NCBI RefSeq assembly: GCF_900093605.1
Contig: NZ_FLYE01000046.1
Coordinates: forward strand, 62,001-126,000
DNA length: 64,000 nucleotides
Reading direction: 5' to 3'
Source of the DNA: Candidatus Terasakiella magnetica
GTDB taxonomy: Bacteria > Pseudomonadota > Alphaproteobacteria > Rhodospirillales > Terasakiellaceae
In this document: in pieces, positions 45,213 through 54,011 of the stretch
How positions within the stretch are numbered: the stretch's first letter is position 1
How the letters are laid out: every line of letters begins with the position of its first letter
Notes under the pieces: model-generated
What the model was told of the DNA's origin: nothing
What the model saw: the letters and a program-made list of their open reading frames with translations, nothing else
The model's database searches: none
Translations under genes and position numbers: made by a program

Positions 45213-45240
45213 TTAACCTTTTCTTAACCTTTCGTTAACC
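45213..45240. promoter_or_regulatory. Three TTAA boxes, overlapping CtrA binding sites
   Basis: TTAACC starts at 45213, 45224 and 45235, an exact 11-bp period, so two overlapping TTAA-N7-TTAA sites are formed. They lie 26-53 bases upstream of the ctrA start and about 170 bases upstream of fliI. This is the classic CtrA recognition pattern. Confidence 0.85.
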
Positions 45241-45334
45241 TTTATCATATTAGTAAAATGATTAAAACATTTTTTTTCGCTCAACGCTATATTTTCTCGC
45301 GAGTCGCAAAAAATGTTGAATCTTGTCAAGGGGT

Positions 45335-45362
45335 TTGTCATTTTGAGCAAACAGAGTATAGT
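45335..45362 (+). promoter_or_regulatory. Candidate housekeeping promoter of fliI
   Basis: TTGTCA and TATAGT are separated by 16 bases. The -10 element lies 45 bases before the fliI GTG. The fit to the sigma-70 consensus is fair. Confidence 0.45.
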
Positions 45363-45407
45363 GTATGAAAATATCACGAAAACGCACACTTTTTACGGAG
45401 CATCCCC

Positions 45408-46802
45408 GTGGCCCTTTTGGTCAATAACGTAATCGCAGAAGTTGATAAACTGCCACAATATAATGTGTTTGGCCGGGTCGCTGCTGTTAAAGGCTTGATG
45501 GTTGAAGTTGGTGGTGTGCAAGGGGCCTTATCTATCGGGGATCATTGTCGTATTCATGTGCGTCGTCGTGACTGGGTTGTCTGTGAGGTGGTAAGTTTTC
45601 GCGATGGGCGCGCACTCGTTATGCCGTTTGGCTCTGTTGATGGGATTGCCATGGGTGATCGCGTCGAGGTTGGGCAACGCGAACCTGTTTTATACCCCTG
45701 TGAGGAATGGTTAGGTCGTGTGATTAATGCCATGGGGGAGCCTGTGGATGGTAAGGGGCCGCTACCTGTTGGGCCAAACCCATATGTGATCAAAGGTGCG
45801 CCACCATCGGCTCATGAAAGAACCCGTGTGGGCGGGAAAATGGATTTGGGTATACGTGCCATCAATACATTTTTGACCTGTTGTCGTGGGCAACGTATGG
45901 GGATTTTTGCCGGCTCTGGTGTGGGTAAATCAACCATCCTTTCCATGATGGCACGTAATACCGAAGCTGAGATCAGCGTCATTGGGTTAATCGGGGAACG
46001 TGGGCGTGAAGCGCGTGAGTTTATTGAAGATGATCTGGGTGAAGAAGGTCTTGCGCGCAGTATTGTCATTGTTGCGACCTCGGATGAGCCCCCATTAATG
46101 CGCCGCCAAGCGGCTTATGTGACCATGGCGGTATCGGAATATTTTAGAAATCAGCAAAAAGATGTTCTTTGCTTGATGGATAGTGTCACCCGTTTTGCCA
46201 TGGCACAGCGCGAGATTAGTCTATCAGTTGGTGAACCACCGGCCTCAAAAGGCTATACGCCTTCTGTTTTTGCCGAACTGCCACGTCTTTTAGAACGCGC
46301 AGGTCCCGGTAATAAAGAGCAGGGCAATATCACGGGCCTCTTTACCGTTTTGGTGGAAGGTGATGATCATAACGAGCCGATTTCAGATGCGGTGCGTGGT
46401 ATTTTGGATGGTCATATTGTATTAGATCGCGCCATTGCGGAGCGCGGGCGTTATCCGGCGATTAACCTGCTTCGAAGTGTGTCGCGGACCATGCCTGACT
46501 GTAATGATGATGAGCAAAATGCTTTGGTCTTTAAAGCCCGCCAATTGCTTTCAACATATGAAGATATGGCAGAATTAATCCGTCTTGGGGCGTACCGTCA
46601 AGGCACGGATCCAAAGGTGGATGAAGCGGTTTATTATAATCCGGCCCTTGAAGCCTTTTTATCGCAAAATAAAAATGAGCCGATGGATTTGGAAACTGGC
46701 TATATGGCTTTGGCGCAATTGTTGGGTATGCAGTATAAGGGCTTTAATGGGGATGTCTCCCAATTGGGTGTGCCGCAAGACCAGCTTCAGGCCCCGCAGT
46801 AA
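45408..46802 (+). CDS. fliI: Flagellar export ATPase FliI
   Basis: The hexameric ATPase that energises export of flagellar proteins. It contains the Walker A FAGSGVGKSTI, the FliI segment LMDSVTRFAMAQREISLSVGEPPASKGYTPSVFAELPRLLERAG, split here as MDSVTRFAMAQREI and EPPASKGYTPSVFAELPRLL, and TVLVEGDDHNEPI. The start is a GTG with GGAG 8 bases before. The length of 464 residues is slightly above the usual 440-460. It is followed by fliJ after 12 bases. Confidence 0.95.
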   Translation: MALLVNNVIAEVDKLPQYNVFGRVAAVKGLMVEVGGVQGALSIGDHCRIHVRRRDWVVCEVVSFRDGRALVMPFGSVDGIAMGDRVEVGQREPVLYPCEEWLGRVINAMGEPVDGKGPLPVGPNPYVIKGAPPSAHERTRVGGKMDLGIRAINTFLTCCRGQRMGIFAGSGVGKSTILSMMARNTEAEISVIGLIGERGREAREFIEDDLGEEGLARSIVIVATSDEPPLMRRQAAYVTMAVSEYFRNQQKDVLCLMDSVTRFAMAQREISLSVGEPPASKGYTPSVFAELPRLLERAGPGNKEQGNITGLFTVLVEGDDHNEPISDAVRGILDGHIVLDRAIAERGRYPAINLLRSVSRTMPDCNDDEQNALVFKARQLLSTYEDMAELIRLGAYRQGTDPKVDEAVYYNPALEAFLSQNKNEPMDLETGYMALAQLLGMQYKGFNGDVSQLGVPQDQLQAPQ

Positions 46803-46814
46803 TCTAGGTAAGAT

Positions 46815-47243
46815 ATGGGCAAGACACTCGCCAACCTGATCCGCCTTCATAAATATCGTGTGGATGAAAAACGCCGTGTTCTGGGTGTGCTTTATGGCGA
46901 GCTGCATGAGCTGGAACAAAGATTACGCGACCTTGAAGAACAGATTGTGCGTGAAAAAGAAATTGCCCAATCCTCACCAGACCAAACCATGTTTTCTTAT
47001 GGGCGCTTTCATGAGCGCGCCATGGGTATTCGCGAAGAAATCAACGGGGCCATTCAGGCTAAAGAAGAAGAGGTCGAGGCCGCACGTGATGAAGTAAACG
47101 CGGCCTTTCGTGAGCTAAAGGTCTATGAAGAGGCAGAAAAGAACCGCCTTAAAAAAGAAGAAGAAGAACGCACCCGTAAAGAAAATATCGAGATGGATGA
47201 GATCGCCATGAATCTTTATCGCCAGAATATGCCTGAAGATTAA
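46815..47243 (+). CDS. fliJ: Flagellar export protein FliJ
   Basis: A 142-residue protein almost wholly coiled coil, as expected of FliJ, the stalk that docks into the FliI hexamer and opens the FlhA gate. It is rich in Glu, Arg and Lys (LHELEQRLRDLEEQIVREKE; EEEVEAARDEVNAAFRELKV). The assignment rests on position after fliI and on the coiled coil, because the family is poorly conserved. Its stop overlaps the stop of the convergent QueF-like gene by 4 bases (TTAA). Confidence 0.85.
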   Translation: MGKTLANLIRLHKYRVDEKRRVLGVLYGELHELEQRLRDLEEQIVREKEIAQSSPDQTMFSYGRFHERAMGIREEINGAIQAKEEEVEAARDEVNAAFRELKVYEEAEKNRLKKEEEERTRKENIEMDEIAMNLYRQNMPED

Positions 47244-47617
47244 ATTTTCGTCATGCGCGCAATCAGGTGGGGGTTCTCCCAATGGGGTTGGTGATCTTCT
47301 ACCACAACACTATGCATGGCCGTGTCGCTTAAATCTTCAAAAACAATCACCTGAACCCAGCGAACAACCAGCTCATTATTGATATCTTCAAGCAAGCGAT
47401 TTGCCAAAGTCTCAACCGTCTGGGTCTTATCATTAAATAGATTGTTGATATAAGTTTCAAAACAGGCACTTTCTAAAACCTGTTTATCAGGCACATAACG
47501 CAGTGAAACCCGGCGTGTTTCATGGGGGCAAAAGGCCTCTAGGGTAATGAGATAATCAATCGCTTTATTGGGGTTGTTTTGAGCTTTTAAAAGCGCGCGT
47601 CTTTTGATCGTATCCAT
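47240..47617 (-). CDS. QueF-like T-fold protein, active site altered
   Basis: A 125-residue protein whose pattern matches NADPH-dependent preQ0 reductase (QueF), an enzyme of queuosine synthesis. It has YLITLEAFCP with the catalytic-position Cys30, RYVPDKQVLES and a following helix. However, the catalytic Asp is missing because the GQPD loop is shortened, and the NADPH motif ESKSxKxY appears as ESACFETY. The protein is therefore probably not a working reductase. It lies between fliJ and a FliK-like gene, an odd site for a tRNA-modification enzyme. The role is unknown. Confidence 0.65.
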   Translation of the reverse strand: MDTIKRRALLKAQNNPNKAIDYLITLEAFCPHETRRVSLRYVPDKQVLESACFETYINNLFNDKTQTVETLANRLLEDINNELVVRWVQVIVFEDLSDTAMHSVVVEDHQPHWENPHLIARMTKI

Positions 47618-47622
47618 TATAT

Positions 47623-49275
47623 CTATACCAACATACCAAGGTTAAGTTCACTTTTATTAAGCTCAATGCCATCCACTTCCACAAAATGCGGGGTGACTTG
47701 ATAGGTGATTTTACCATCAAAACCAATGGCTTTCATGCCAGTGTCATAAATATCATGGATTTCCTTGCGCATAAAACCGGGTAGGGCACTGTGGGTGCGC
47801 ACAATCAGGTCAAACTTTTTAAGACGGTCTTTTGCCAGCCCATCAAACTGCATGGGGCCAAGTTGAGATAGGTCCAAATCAATAACAAACCTGACGCCGG
47901 GATCATCCTTGCCGTCTTTCTCATCCTCTTTAGGATTGCGATGGGCAATGCGGATTTGATTGATCTCCCCATTATTTTGCATGGGGACATAGGCGATTTT
48001 CCAATCTGTTGAGTTTGGCGCTTTGGCCTTATCACTCATTTGGGAAAAATCACCTTCAAGGCGTTTGAGTAATTCTGGCTTAAACTTACCAAGTGCTTTC
48101 AGGGTTTTTTCATCTGCCCAGTTTTTAAAAGTGCCACGCCCCAGCGCTTTTAAAAAGAAGATCATATTGGCTGCAAGGCGGTTATCGGCTTTAGGTACCA
48201 AGGCATTGCTGAGGTTTTCAGCAAGTGCCGGATTGATATCTTTTAAAGTGGCCATGGCTTCTTCAAGGGCGGGCCATTTCTGGGCCAAGTTCTGGGGACC
48301 TTGGTTGGGCTGGGTCGGGTTGGTCGTTGCTGGCTTTGTGCTTGGCTTAAGCGAAGACAGCACTTCCAGTTTCACTAACGTGCCTTCCTGCATTTTGGCT
48401 GTGGTATCTAGGGCAATGAGCCCTTGGGGCAGCTTGATAATCGGTTGGCCTTGAGCTGTTTGTCCCTGCACTGTGCCTTGAGTAATGACAGTGCTGGTGG
48501 AAGGGGTGCTTGAGGCACTTTGGATTTGGCTGGTGCTTTGGCCGGGTTGTTGCACACTGAGAAGGCGCACATTGAGCTGGTTGCCACTTTGGAAATGATT
48601 GCTCCCCGTGGCTTGAGTGCCTTGGCCCTGAATGACGGTTGAGCCCGTTGTTGTGGGGGTCGCACCTGATTTAACCTGTACACCTGCAAGGCTTGATTTA
48701 CCTGATTGTGTGGGGTTTGCTTTAGTTTGTGCTTGGCCCGTAGTTGTCCCAGCCTGCGCTTGGCCTTGGTTTGTTGTGGGGCTGAGCACAAAGGCTTTGA
48801 TGCCAGATGCGGTATTGAGGTTAAGCAGGGTCGCCGGGGTTGCCCCGACATTAAGTTGGGCGCCACCAGCTTGTGAGCTTTGCCCACCAAGGGAGGCGGT
48901 TTGAGCATTGCCTTGCATAAACTGGGTCGCAACCGTATTGACCCTTCCCGCGGGCGTATTAGGCGCAATGGGTTTGCCATTGATATGGGTGAGTTGCACT
49001 TGCACTGCGGGTTGGGTTTGCACCAGCTTAAATGTCGCTTGGGCATTGGGCGGCAGGGTAAAGGGCGCTTTAAATTGCAGTAGGCCGAGATTTGTTTGTA
49101 AGCTTGTTGTGCCACCTTGGCTGGATTGTTTTACAATACCTGTAAGCAGACTATCTAATGCCATCTTAGACAGCTGGACAGAGGCTGGGCCACCAACGCT
49201 GACAGTCAGTTGCGGTGCCGCACCACCAGCAGTCGGCGGTAAAGGTGGTGGCGGTGGGGGCGCAACACTTGTCAT
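47623..49275 (-). CDS. FliK-like flagellar hook-length-type protein (first of two)
   Basis: A 550-residue protein with a Pro-rich start (APPPPPPLPP), a long region rich in Gln, Thr, Ser and Gly (about 100-330) and a compact C-terminal domain (about 425-550). The end contains FVIDLDLSQLGPMQFDGLAK and KEIHDIYDTGMKAIGF, which resembles the Flg_hook domain of FliK. Unlike the FliK at 62-64 kb, it is encoded with flhG. It may be a second hook or rod ruler or a FliK-related chaperone. The name is tentative. It is 12 bases downstream of flhG. Confidence 0.6.
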   Translation of the reverse strand: MTSVAPPPPPPLPPTAGGAAPQLTVSVGGPASVQLSKMALDSLLTGIVKQSSQGGTTSLQTNLGLLQFKAPFTLPPNAQATFKLVQTQPAVQVQLTHINGKPIAPNTPAGRVNTVATQFMQGNAQTASLGGQSSQAGGAQLNVGATPATLLNLNTASGIKAFVLSPTTNQGQAQAGTTTGQAQTKANPTQSGKSSLAGVQVKSGATPTTTGSTVIQGQGTQATGSNHFQSGNQLNVRLLSVQQPGQSTSQIQSASSTPSTSTVITQGTVQGQTAQGQPIIKLPQGLIALDTTAKMQEGTLVKLEVLSSLKPSTKPATTNPTQPNQGPQNLAQKWPALEEAMATLKDINPALAENLSNALVPKADNRLAANMIFFLKALGRGTFKNWADEKTLKALGKFKPELLKRLEGDFSQMSDKAKAPNSTDWKIAYVPMQNNGEINQIRIAHRNPKEDEKDGKDDPGVRFVIDLDLSQLGPMQFDGLAKDRLKKFDLIVRTHSALPGFMRKEIHDIYDTGMKAIGFDGKITYQVTPHFVEVDGIELNKSELNLGMLV

Positions 49276-49287
49276 GTCAGGCGGGCC

Positions 49288-50079
49288 TTAGAAGTTGTTG
49301 ATCAGGCTATTGGCAATGGTTGCAACATCTTTTGCCGCAATACAGCTGGGCGCATGGCTAAGCAAAGGCTGTTGATGCTTTATTGTATCACGAACACGCT
49401 TGTCCCAGCGAATCACACCTGCAAGAGGCGGTGAAATACCCAAGAAACCCTCACATGCACGGCGCAAGGTATTATAGGTGCGCTCGCCATCACGAATGGA
49501 ATCGCTCATATTGACCACAACGCGAATATCCAGACCGGGGCGTTCTTTTGTCATGGTCTTGATAAAGGCATAGGCATCGGTCATCGCTGTGGGCTCATCT
49601 GCGGTTACCACCAAACAGGTGCCTGCTTTTGAGGTGAGTTGACGCGTTGGACGGTCAAGCCCTGCACCAAGGTCAACAATCACACGGTCATAAGAGACAG
49701 AGAGAACACCAAGGTCATTGCCTAAATGTTGGATTTGGTTTGCAGGAATATGATTAAGCGAGCTGGAGCCTGATCGCCCGGCAATAATGTCAAAGCCGCC
49801 TTCATCAAAGGGTTGGGCAGCCTGATTAAGGGTGAGGTTGCCCCCGACCACGCCGGATAGATCATGTTTAGGCATAAGCCCTAACTGAATATCCACATTG
49901 GCCAGACCGAAGTCACCGTCAAAAAGGAGGGTCCGCTGACCCAAGTTCGCCAACGCATGTGATAGCGTCACTGCAAACCAGGTCTTTCCCACACCGCCTT
50001 TTCCCGAGGCAACAGCAAATACATTGCCGCCTTTTCGTACAGCCGGTGTTGGAGTTGTTTTTGTCATAGCTGCAAACAT
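49288..50079 (-). CDS. flhG: Flagellar number regulator FlhG (MinD/ParA ATPase)
   Basis: A 263-residue deviant-Walker ATPase controlling flagellar number and position with FlhF. The signature VASGKGGVGKTWFAV is clear, then LLFDGDFGLANVDIQLGL (Walker A' with ParA fold) and VIVDLGAGLD. The N-terminus lacks a long DQAxxLR helix. The flhF gene is not in this window, so it must lie elsewhere or be absent. It is divergent from the CMD-type gene. Confidence 0.88.
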   Translation of the reverse strand: MFAAMTKTTPTPAVRKGGNVFAVASGKGGVGKTWFAVTLSHALANLGQRTLLFDGDFGLANVDIQLGLMPKHDLSGVVGGNLTLNQAAQPFDEGGFDIIAGRSGSSSLNHIPANQIQHLGNDLGVLSVSYDRVIVDLGAGLDRPTRQLTSKAGTCLVVTADEPTAMTDAYAFIKTMTKERPGLDIRVVVNMSDSIRDGERTYNTLRRACEGFLGISPPLAGVIRWDKRVRDTIKHQQPLLSHAPSCIAAKDVATIANSLINNF

Positions 50080-50157
50080 GGCTATTATATGTATAGGGAA
50101 ATGGTTACCGAACAGTTAGGCAAAGATTTTTTTTCGGTTAATTTAGGGAGTGTCACC

Positions 50158-50436
50158 ATGCTGACAGCAAAGCAACAAAAAGCTTATAATGCGTTTTATG
50201 AAACAACACATCAAACAGAACATCTTGATTCTAAAGCGGAATTACTCGTGGATCTTGCTGCGGCAATGGCGATGAACTGTGCGCCTTGTACAAAATACTA
50301 TCTTGAACAATGTAAGAAATCAGATATCACAAAAGGTGAAATTTCTGAAGTTTTAGCAAAAGTCATGGCCGTGGCAGCAGGCCAAAAACGACTCCAGATG
50401 CAGGAGGTTATAGAAACCTATGATCTTGAATTATAG
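50158..50436 (+). CDS. AhpD-like carboxymuconolactone decarboxylase family protein
   Basis: A 92-residue helical protein with the AhpD-type redox pair C41-A-P-C44 (AMAMNCAPCTKYY). Such proteins act as alkylhydroperoxidase partners or as thiol antioxidants. The frame opens at 50089, but AGGGAG at 50145-50150 sets the start at ATG 50158. It interrupts the minus-strand flagellar block between flhG and flhA. No ahpC-type partner is nearby. The exact function is unknown. Confidence 0.8.
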   Translation: MLTAKQQKAYNAFYETTHQTEHLDSKAELLVDLAAAMAMNCAPCTKYYLEQCKKSDITKGEISEVLAKVMAVAAGQKRLQMQEVIETYDLEL

Positions 50437-50475
50437 GTTTTAATCAAAATGAGTATCGATGCTTTTGGTGAAACG

Positions 50476-52608
50476 TTAAATCTGCCCGATGGTTTTGATC
50501 TTGGCTTTGGGGTGAACTTCACTTTGTGAAATCACCGTTGTTGTTGGGCGGAAGCGCTCAATAATGGAACGGACATAAGGGCGAATAGCCGGGCTTGTCA
50601 GCAAGGCAGGTGTTTCGCCCATCATGGCTTGACGCTCAAAGGTCTGGCGTACCGCATTGATAAATTCCTGCATCTTACTTGGTGCCATGGAAAGCTGTCT
50701 TTCATCACCACTACCCACCAAAGATTCAAGGAAGACCTGCTCCCATTCTGGTGACAAGGTAATTAGTGGTAAGATACCTTGATGGTTGGTCAGCATATCA
50801 CTGATCTGGCGACCAAGGCGTGAGCGCACATGCTCGGTAATCATATTTACGTTGCGGGTATAGCCTGTGGCTTCTGAAATCCCTTCCAAGATGGTCGGTA
50901 AATCACGAATAGAGATACGCTCGATCAACAGATTTTGAAGAACACGTTGTACACCACCCACACTCATGGCTGCTGGAATAATATCAGCAATAAGTTTCTG
51001 ATGCTCTTTATCCAGATCATCAAGCAGCTTCTGGGTTTCTGTATAAGACAGAAGCTCAGACATATTGTCTTTGACCAGCTCGGTCAGATGGGTGGTAATG
51101 ACGGTGCCGGGTTCCACAACCGTATAGCCGCGAAACAGGGCTTCTTCCCGGTTATTGGAATCAACCCAAAGGGCAGGCAGGCCAAAGGTAGGCTCTTTTG
51201 TGGATTCACCGGGCAGGGAAATATCTTCACCGCGCGGATCCATAATCATCAACTGATTGGGGCGAAGATCACCGCGCCCTGCTTCAATCTCTTTAACGCG
51301 GATGACGTAATTATTAGCGGGCAGCTGCATGTTATCTTGGATACGCACTGAGGGCATAACAAAGCCCATCTCTGTGGCAAGCTGGCGGCGTAGCGCTTTA
51401 ATCTGGTCGGTTAAACGTTGCCCATCCATGCCCGCATTTACCAGAGAGAGAAGGCCATAGCCAAGCTCTAGACGCATCATGTCAATCTTCATGGTCTGGG
51501 CGATGGGTTCTTCTGAGGGGGCAGGTGGTGCAGTAGATTCTGCAGCTTGGCGTTTTTCTATCTCAGCTTTTTCTGCACTTTGTTTGGAAAAGACGTAATA
51601 AGCGCCCCCACCAGTAAGAAGGCCAAGGAACATGAAAGGCATCATCGGGATGCCGGGCATGGTCGCCATACCAAACAGGATGACCGAGCTCACCCCCAAT
51701 GTTTTTGGGTTGGCCCCAAATTGACCGATAAGGGCTTTATCAGCGGTGCCGGAAACACCCGCTTTGGTCACCAAAAGACCTGCAGCGGTTGATACGATAA
51801 GGGCTGGAATTTGTGAAACCAGACCATCACCTACGGTCAGTCGTGTATAGCTGTCAGCAGCTTGGATCATCTCAAGGTCTTTTTGCACAACCCCGATGAT
51901 GATCCCGCCGATCACGTTGATGAAGGTAATGAGAATACCGGCAATGGCATCCCCACGTACAAACTTGGATGCACCATCCATGGCCCCAAAGAAAGTACTT
52001 TCATCTTGCAGTTCTTGACGGCGTTCTTTGGCTTGGTCTTCATCGATCAGGCCCGTGGACAAATCAGCATCAATTGCCATTTGTTTACCGGGCATAGCAT
52101 CAAGGGTGAAACGTGCAGTCACCTCGGCGATACGACCAGAACCCTTGGTGATAACGATAAAGTTAACGATCACAAGGATGGAGAAAACGATAATACCGAT
52201 AACGAAGTTACCGCCCATGATAAAGCCACCAAAGGCTTCAATCACGGCTCCCGCAGCGTGGGTACCTTCGTGACCATTGGTCAAAATCAGGCGGGTGGAG
52301 GCTAGGTTCAAGGCCAGCCGGATCATGGTCGCAATCAGCAAGACCGTGGGAAAGGCACTGAAATCAAGGGGTTTTTCCAAGAATATGACTGTCATCATAA
52401 TCATGACAGAGAAGGTAAAGGAAAAAGCCAGCGAGATATCAAGCAGCCACGGCGGCATGGGGAAGATCAGCACAACCAAAATGGTTGAGATGCCAACAGC
52501 CATGCCGTAATCGCCTTGGAGGAAGGTGTTTTTTAATTTATTAAAAAATGCGCCGAACTGGTCCCCGCCAGATTGGCCGGGCTGGCCGGGAGTCGCTGGA
52601 TCTGCCAT
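50476..52608 (-). CDS. flhA: Flagellar export gate protein FlhA
   Basis: The main membrane channel part of the flagellar type III exporter. About seven helices fill residues 35-330, including the FHIPEP-type loop (FTLDAMPGKQMAIDADL) after about residue 160. The cytoplasmic domain follows (about 370-710), with LELGYGLLSLV and the end region that binds FliI and chaperones. The length of 710 residues is normal. It is in the minus-strand flagellar block 20 bases after flbD. Confidence 0.96.
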   Translation of the reverse strand: MADPATPGQPGQSGGDQFGAFFNKLKNTFLQGDYGMAVGISTILVVLIFPMPPWLLDISLAFSFTFSVMIMMTVIFLEKPLDFSAFPTVLLIATMIRLALNLASTRLILTNGHEGTHAAGAVIEAFGGFIMGGNFVIGIIVFSILVIVNFIVITKGSGRIAEVTARFTLDAMPGKQMAIDADLSTGLIDEDQAKERRQELQDESTFFGAMDGASKFVRGDAIAGILITFINVIGGIIIGVVQKDLEMIQAADSYTRLTVGDGLVSQIPALIVSTAAGLLVTKAGVSGTADKALIGQFGANPKTLGVSSVILFGMATMPGIPMMPFMFLGLLTGGGAYYVFSKQSAEKAEIEKRQAAESTAPPAPSEEPIAQTMKIDMMRLELGYGLLSLVNAGMDGQRLTDQIKALRRQLATEMGFVMPSVRIQDNMQLPANNYVIRVKEIEAGRGDLRPNQLMIMDPRGEDISLPGESTKEPTFGLPALWVDSNNREEALFRGYTVVEPGTVITTHLTELVKDNMSELLSYTETQKLLDDLDKEHQKLIADIIPAAMSVGGVQRVLQNLLIERISIRDLPTILEGISEATGYTRNVNMITEHVRSRLGRQISDMLTNHQGILPLITLSPEWEQVFLESLVGSGDERQLSMAPSKMQEFINAVRQTFERQAMMGETPALLTSPAIRPYVRSIIERFRPTTTVISQSEVHPKAKIKTIGQI

Positions 52609-52628
52609 CGCTTATACCCTGCCTGACC

Positions 52629-53987
52629 TTAAGTGTTGCCGCCTGCTGCGGGGACTTCAAAACCGTCATCCCCGTAGAGTTTTAACTTGTTACGTAATGT
52701 GCGAATGGAAATGCCCAGCACGTTAGCCGCATGGGTGCGGTTACCAAGGCAGTGATCCAATGTGGCAATAATCAGTTTGCGTTCCATATCAGCAACGGTC
52801 TGACCGACAAAATCGCTCGGATTTTCAGATTGCGCTGCTAAAAGAGGCGCGCCTGCTTCTTGTTGTGGGGCCGAAGCCCCCGCTGTGGGGCTGCCACTAA
52901 GCATAATGGCTTCTTCCCCAATCTCCGTTGGCCCTCCAATGAGAACCGCGCGGTGCATGGTGTTTTCCAGCTCGCGCACGTTACCGGGCCATGCATGACC
53001 CAAAATTTTATTCATCGCTGTTACTGTAAGTGGACGTTCATCCATTTCATTGGCTTTGGCGTATTTCTTGATGAAATGTTCAGCCAGTACGGTGATGTCT
53101 TTGGGGCGATTTTTCAGCGATGGCAGTTGTAGGTTCACCACATTTAGGCGGAAGTATAAATCTTCACGAAACTCGCCTTTGGCAACGCTTTGTTCCATAT
53201 TGCGGTTAGAGGTCGCAAGGACACGCACATTGACCGGAACGGGCTTTTTACCCCCGACACGATCAATTTCGCGTTCTTGTAAAATACGCAAAAGCTTAGC
53301 TTGTAAGCGCGGGTCCATCTCTGAAATCTCATCAAGCAGGATGGTTCCGTTATTGGCTTCTTCAAATTTACCGATACGGCGTGCAACAGCCCCTGTAAAG
53401 GCCCCTTTTTCATGACCAAACAGTTCAGACTCAAGCAGGTTTTCAGGAATGGCAGCACAGTTTACCGCAACAAACGGCCCATCTTTACGCTTGGAGCTGC
53501 GATGGATAAAACGTGCCATAATCTCTTTACCCGTTCCGCTTTGTCCTGTGATCAGCACACTGGCATCACTGGGTGCGATCTGTTTGGCAAGGCGCACCAC
53601 ATCATCCATGACCGGATCATGATAGATCATGGCATGGCTTTCTTCGGCCACCGCACTTAAAACAGCGCCGATCAGCTCGGCATCAGGGGGAAGGGGAAGA
53701 TATTCTTGGGCACCGGCGCGAATTGCGCGCACAGCGGCTTGGGCATCAGTTGCCACCCCACAGGCGACAATCGGGGTGTTGATGCGTTCTGCATTTAGGT
53801 TGGTGATAAAGCTTTCAATATCAAGCTGGATATCAACCAAGACAAGGTCAATCCCTTTACCTTGGCGTAAAGTTTCCAAGCCATCATTAATGTTATCGGT
53901 ATGAATGACCTTGGCACCGCGTTTCACTGCAATCTGACTTGCAGCGCCCACTTGCCCATTCAAGGTTCCGACAATCAAAATCTTCAT
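52629..53987 (-). CDS. flbD: FlbD, sigma-54-dependent flagellar activator
   Basis: A 452-residue NtrC-type activator. The N-terminal receiver (about 1-115) is unusual: D52 (LVDIQLD) is kept, but the acidic pair near residue 8 (VGTLNG) and the conserved Lys (L98) are lost, as in Caulobacter FlbD. The AAA+ domain has GQSGTGKE (148-155) and the sigma-54 contact loop GAFTGA (195-200). The C-terminal Fis-type HTH is NRTHAANVLGISIRTLRNKL. It should drive the sigma-54 promoter found upstream of fliK. It is encoded between motA and flhA. Confidence 0.93.
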   Translation of the reverse strand: MKILIVGTLNGQVGAASQIAVKRGAKVIHTDNINDGLETLRQGKGIDLVLVDIQLDIESFITNLNAERINTPIVACGVATDAQAAVRAIRAGAQEYLPLPPDAELIGAVLSAVAEESHAMIYHDPVMDDVVRLAKQIAPSDASVLITGQSGTGKEIMARFIHRSSKRKDGPFVAVNCAAIPENLLESELFGHEKGAFTGAVARRIGKFEEANNGTILLDEISEMDPRLQAKLLRILQEREIDRVGGKKPVPVNVRVLATSNRNMEQSVAKGEFREDLYFRLNVVNLQLPSLKNRPKDITVLAEHFIKKYAKANEMDERPLTVTAMNKILGHAWPGNVRELENTMHRAVLIGGPTEIGEEAIMLSGSPTAGASAPQQEAGAPLLAAQSENPSDFVGQTVADMERKLIIATLDHCLGNRTHAANVLGISIRTLRNKLKLYGDDGFEVPAAGGNT

Positions 53988-54011
53988 CTAACTTCTAACC
54001 TCTTTATCACG

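Noticed and set aside
48408-49115. 235-residue minus-strand frame within the FliK-like gene
   Set aside because: It is an alternate frame of the Gln/Thr-rich low-complexity segment and has no domain or ribosome site.
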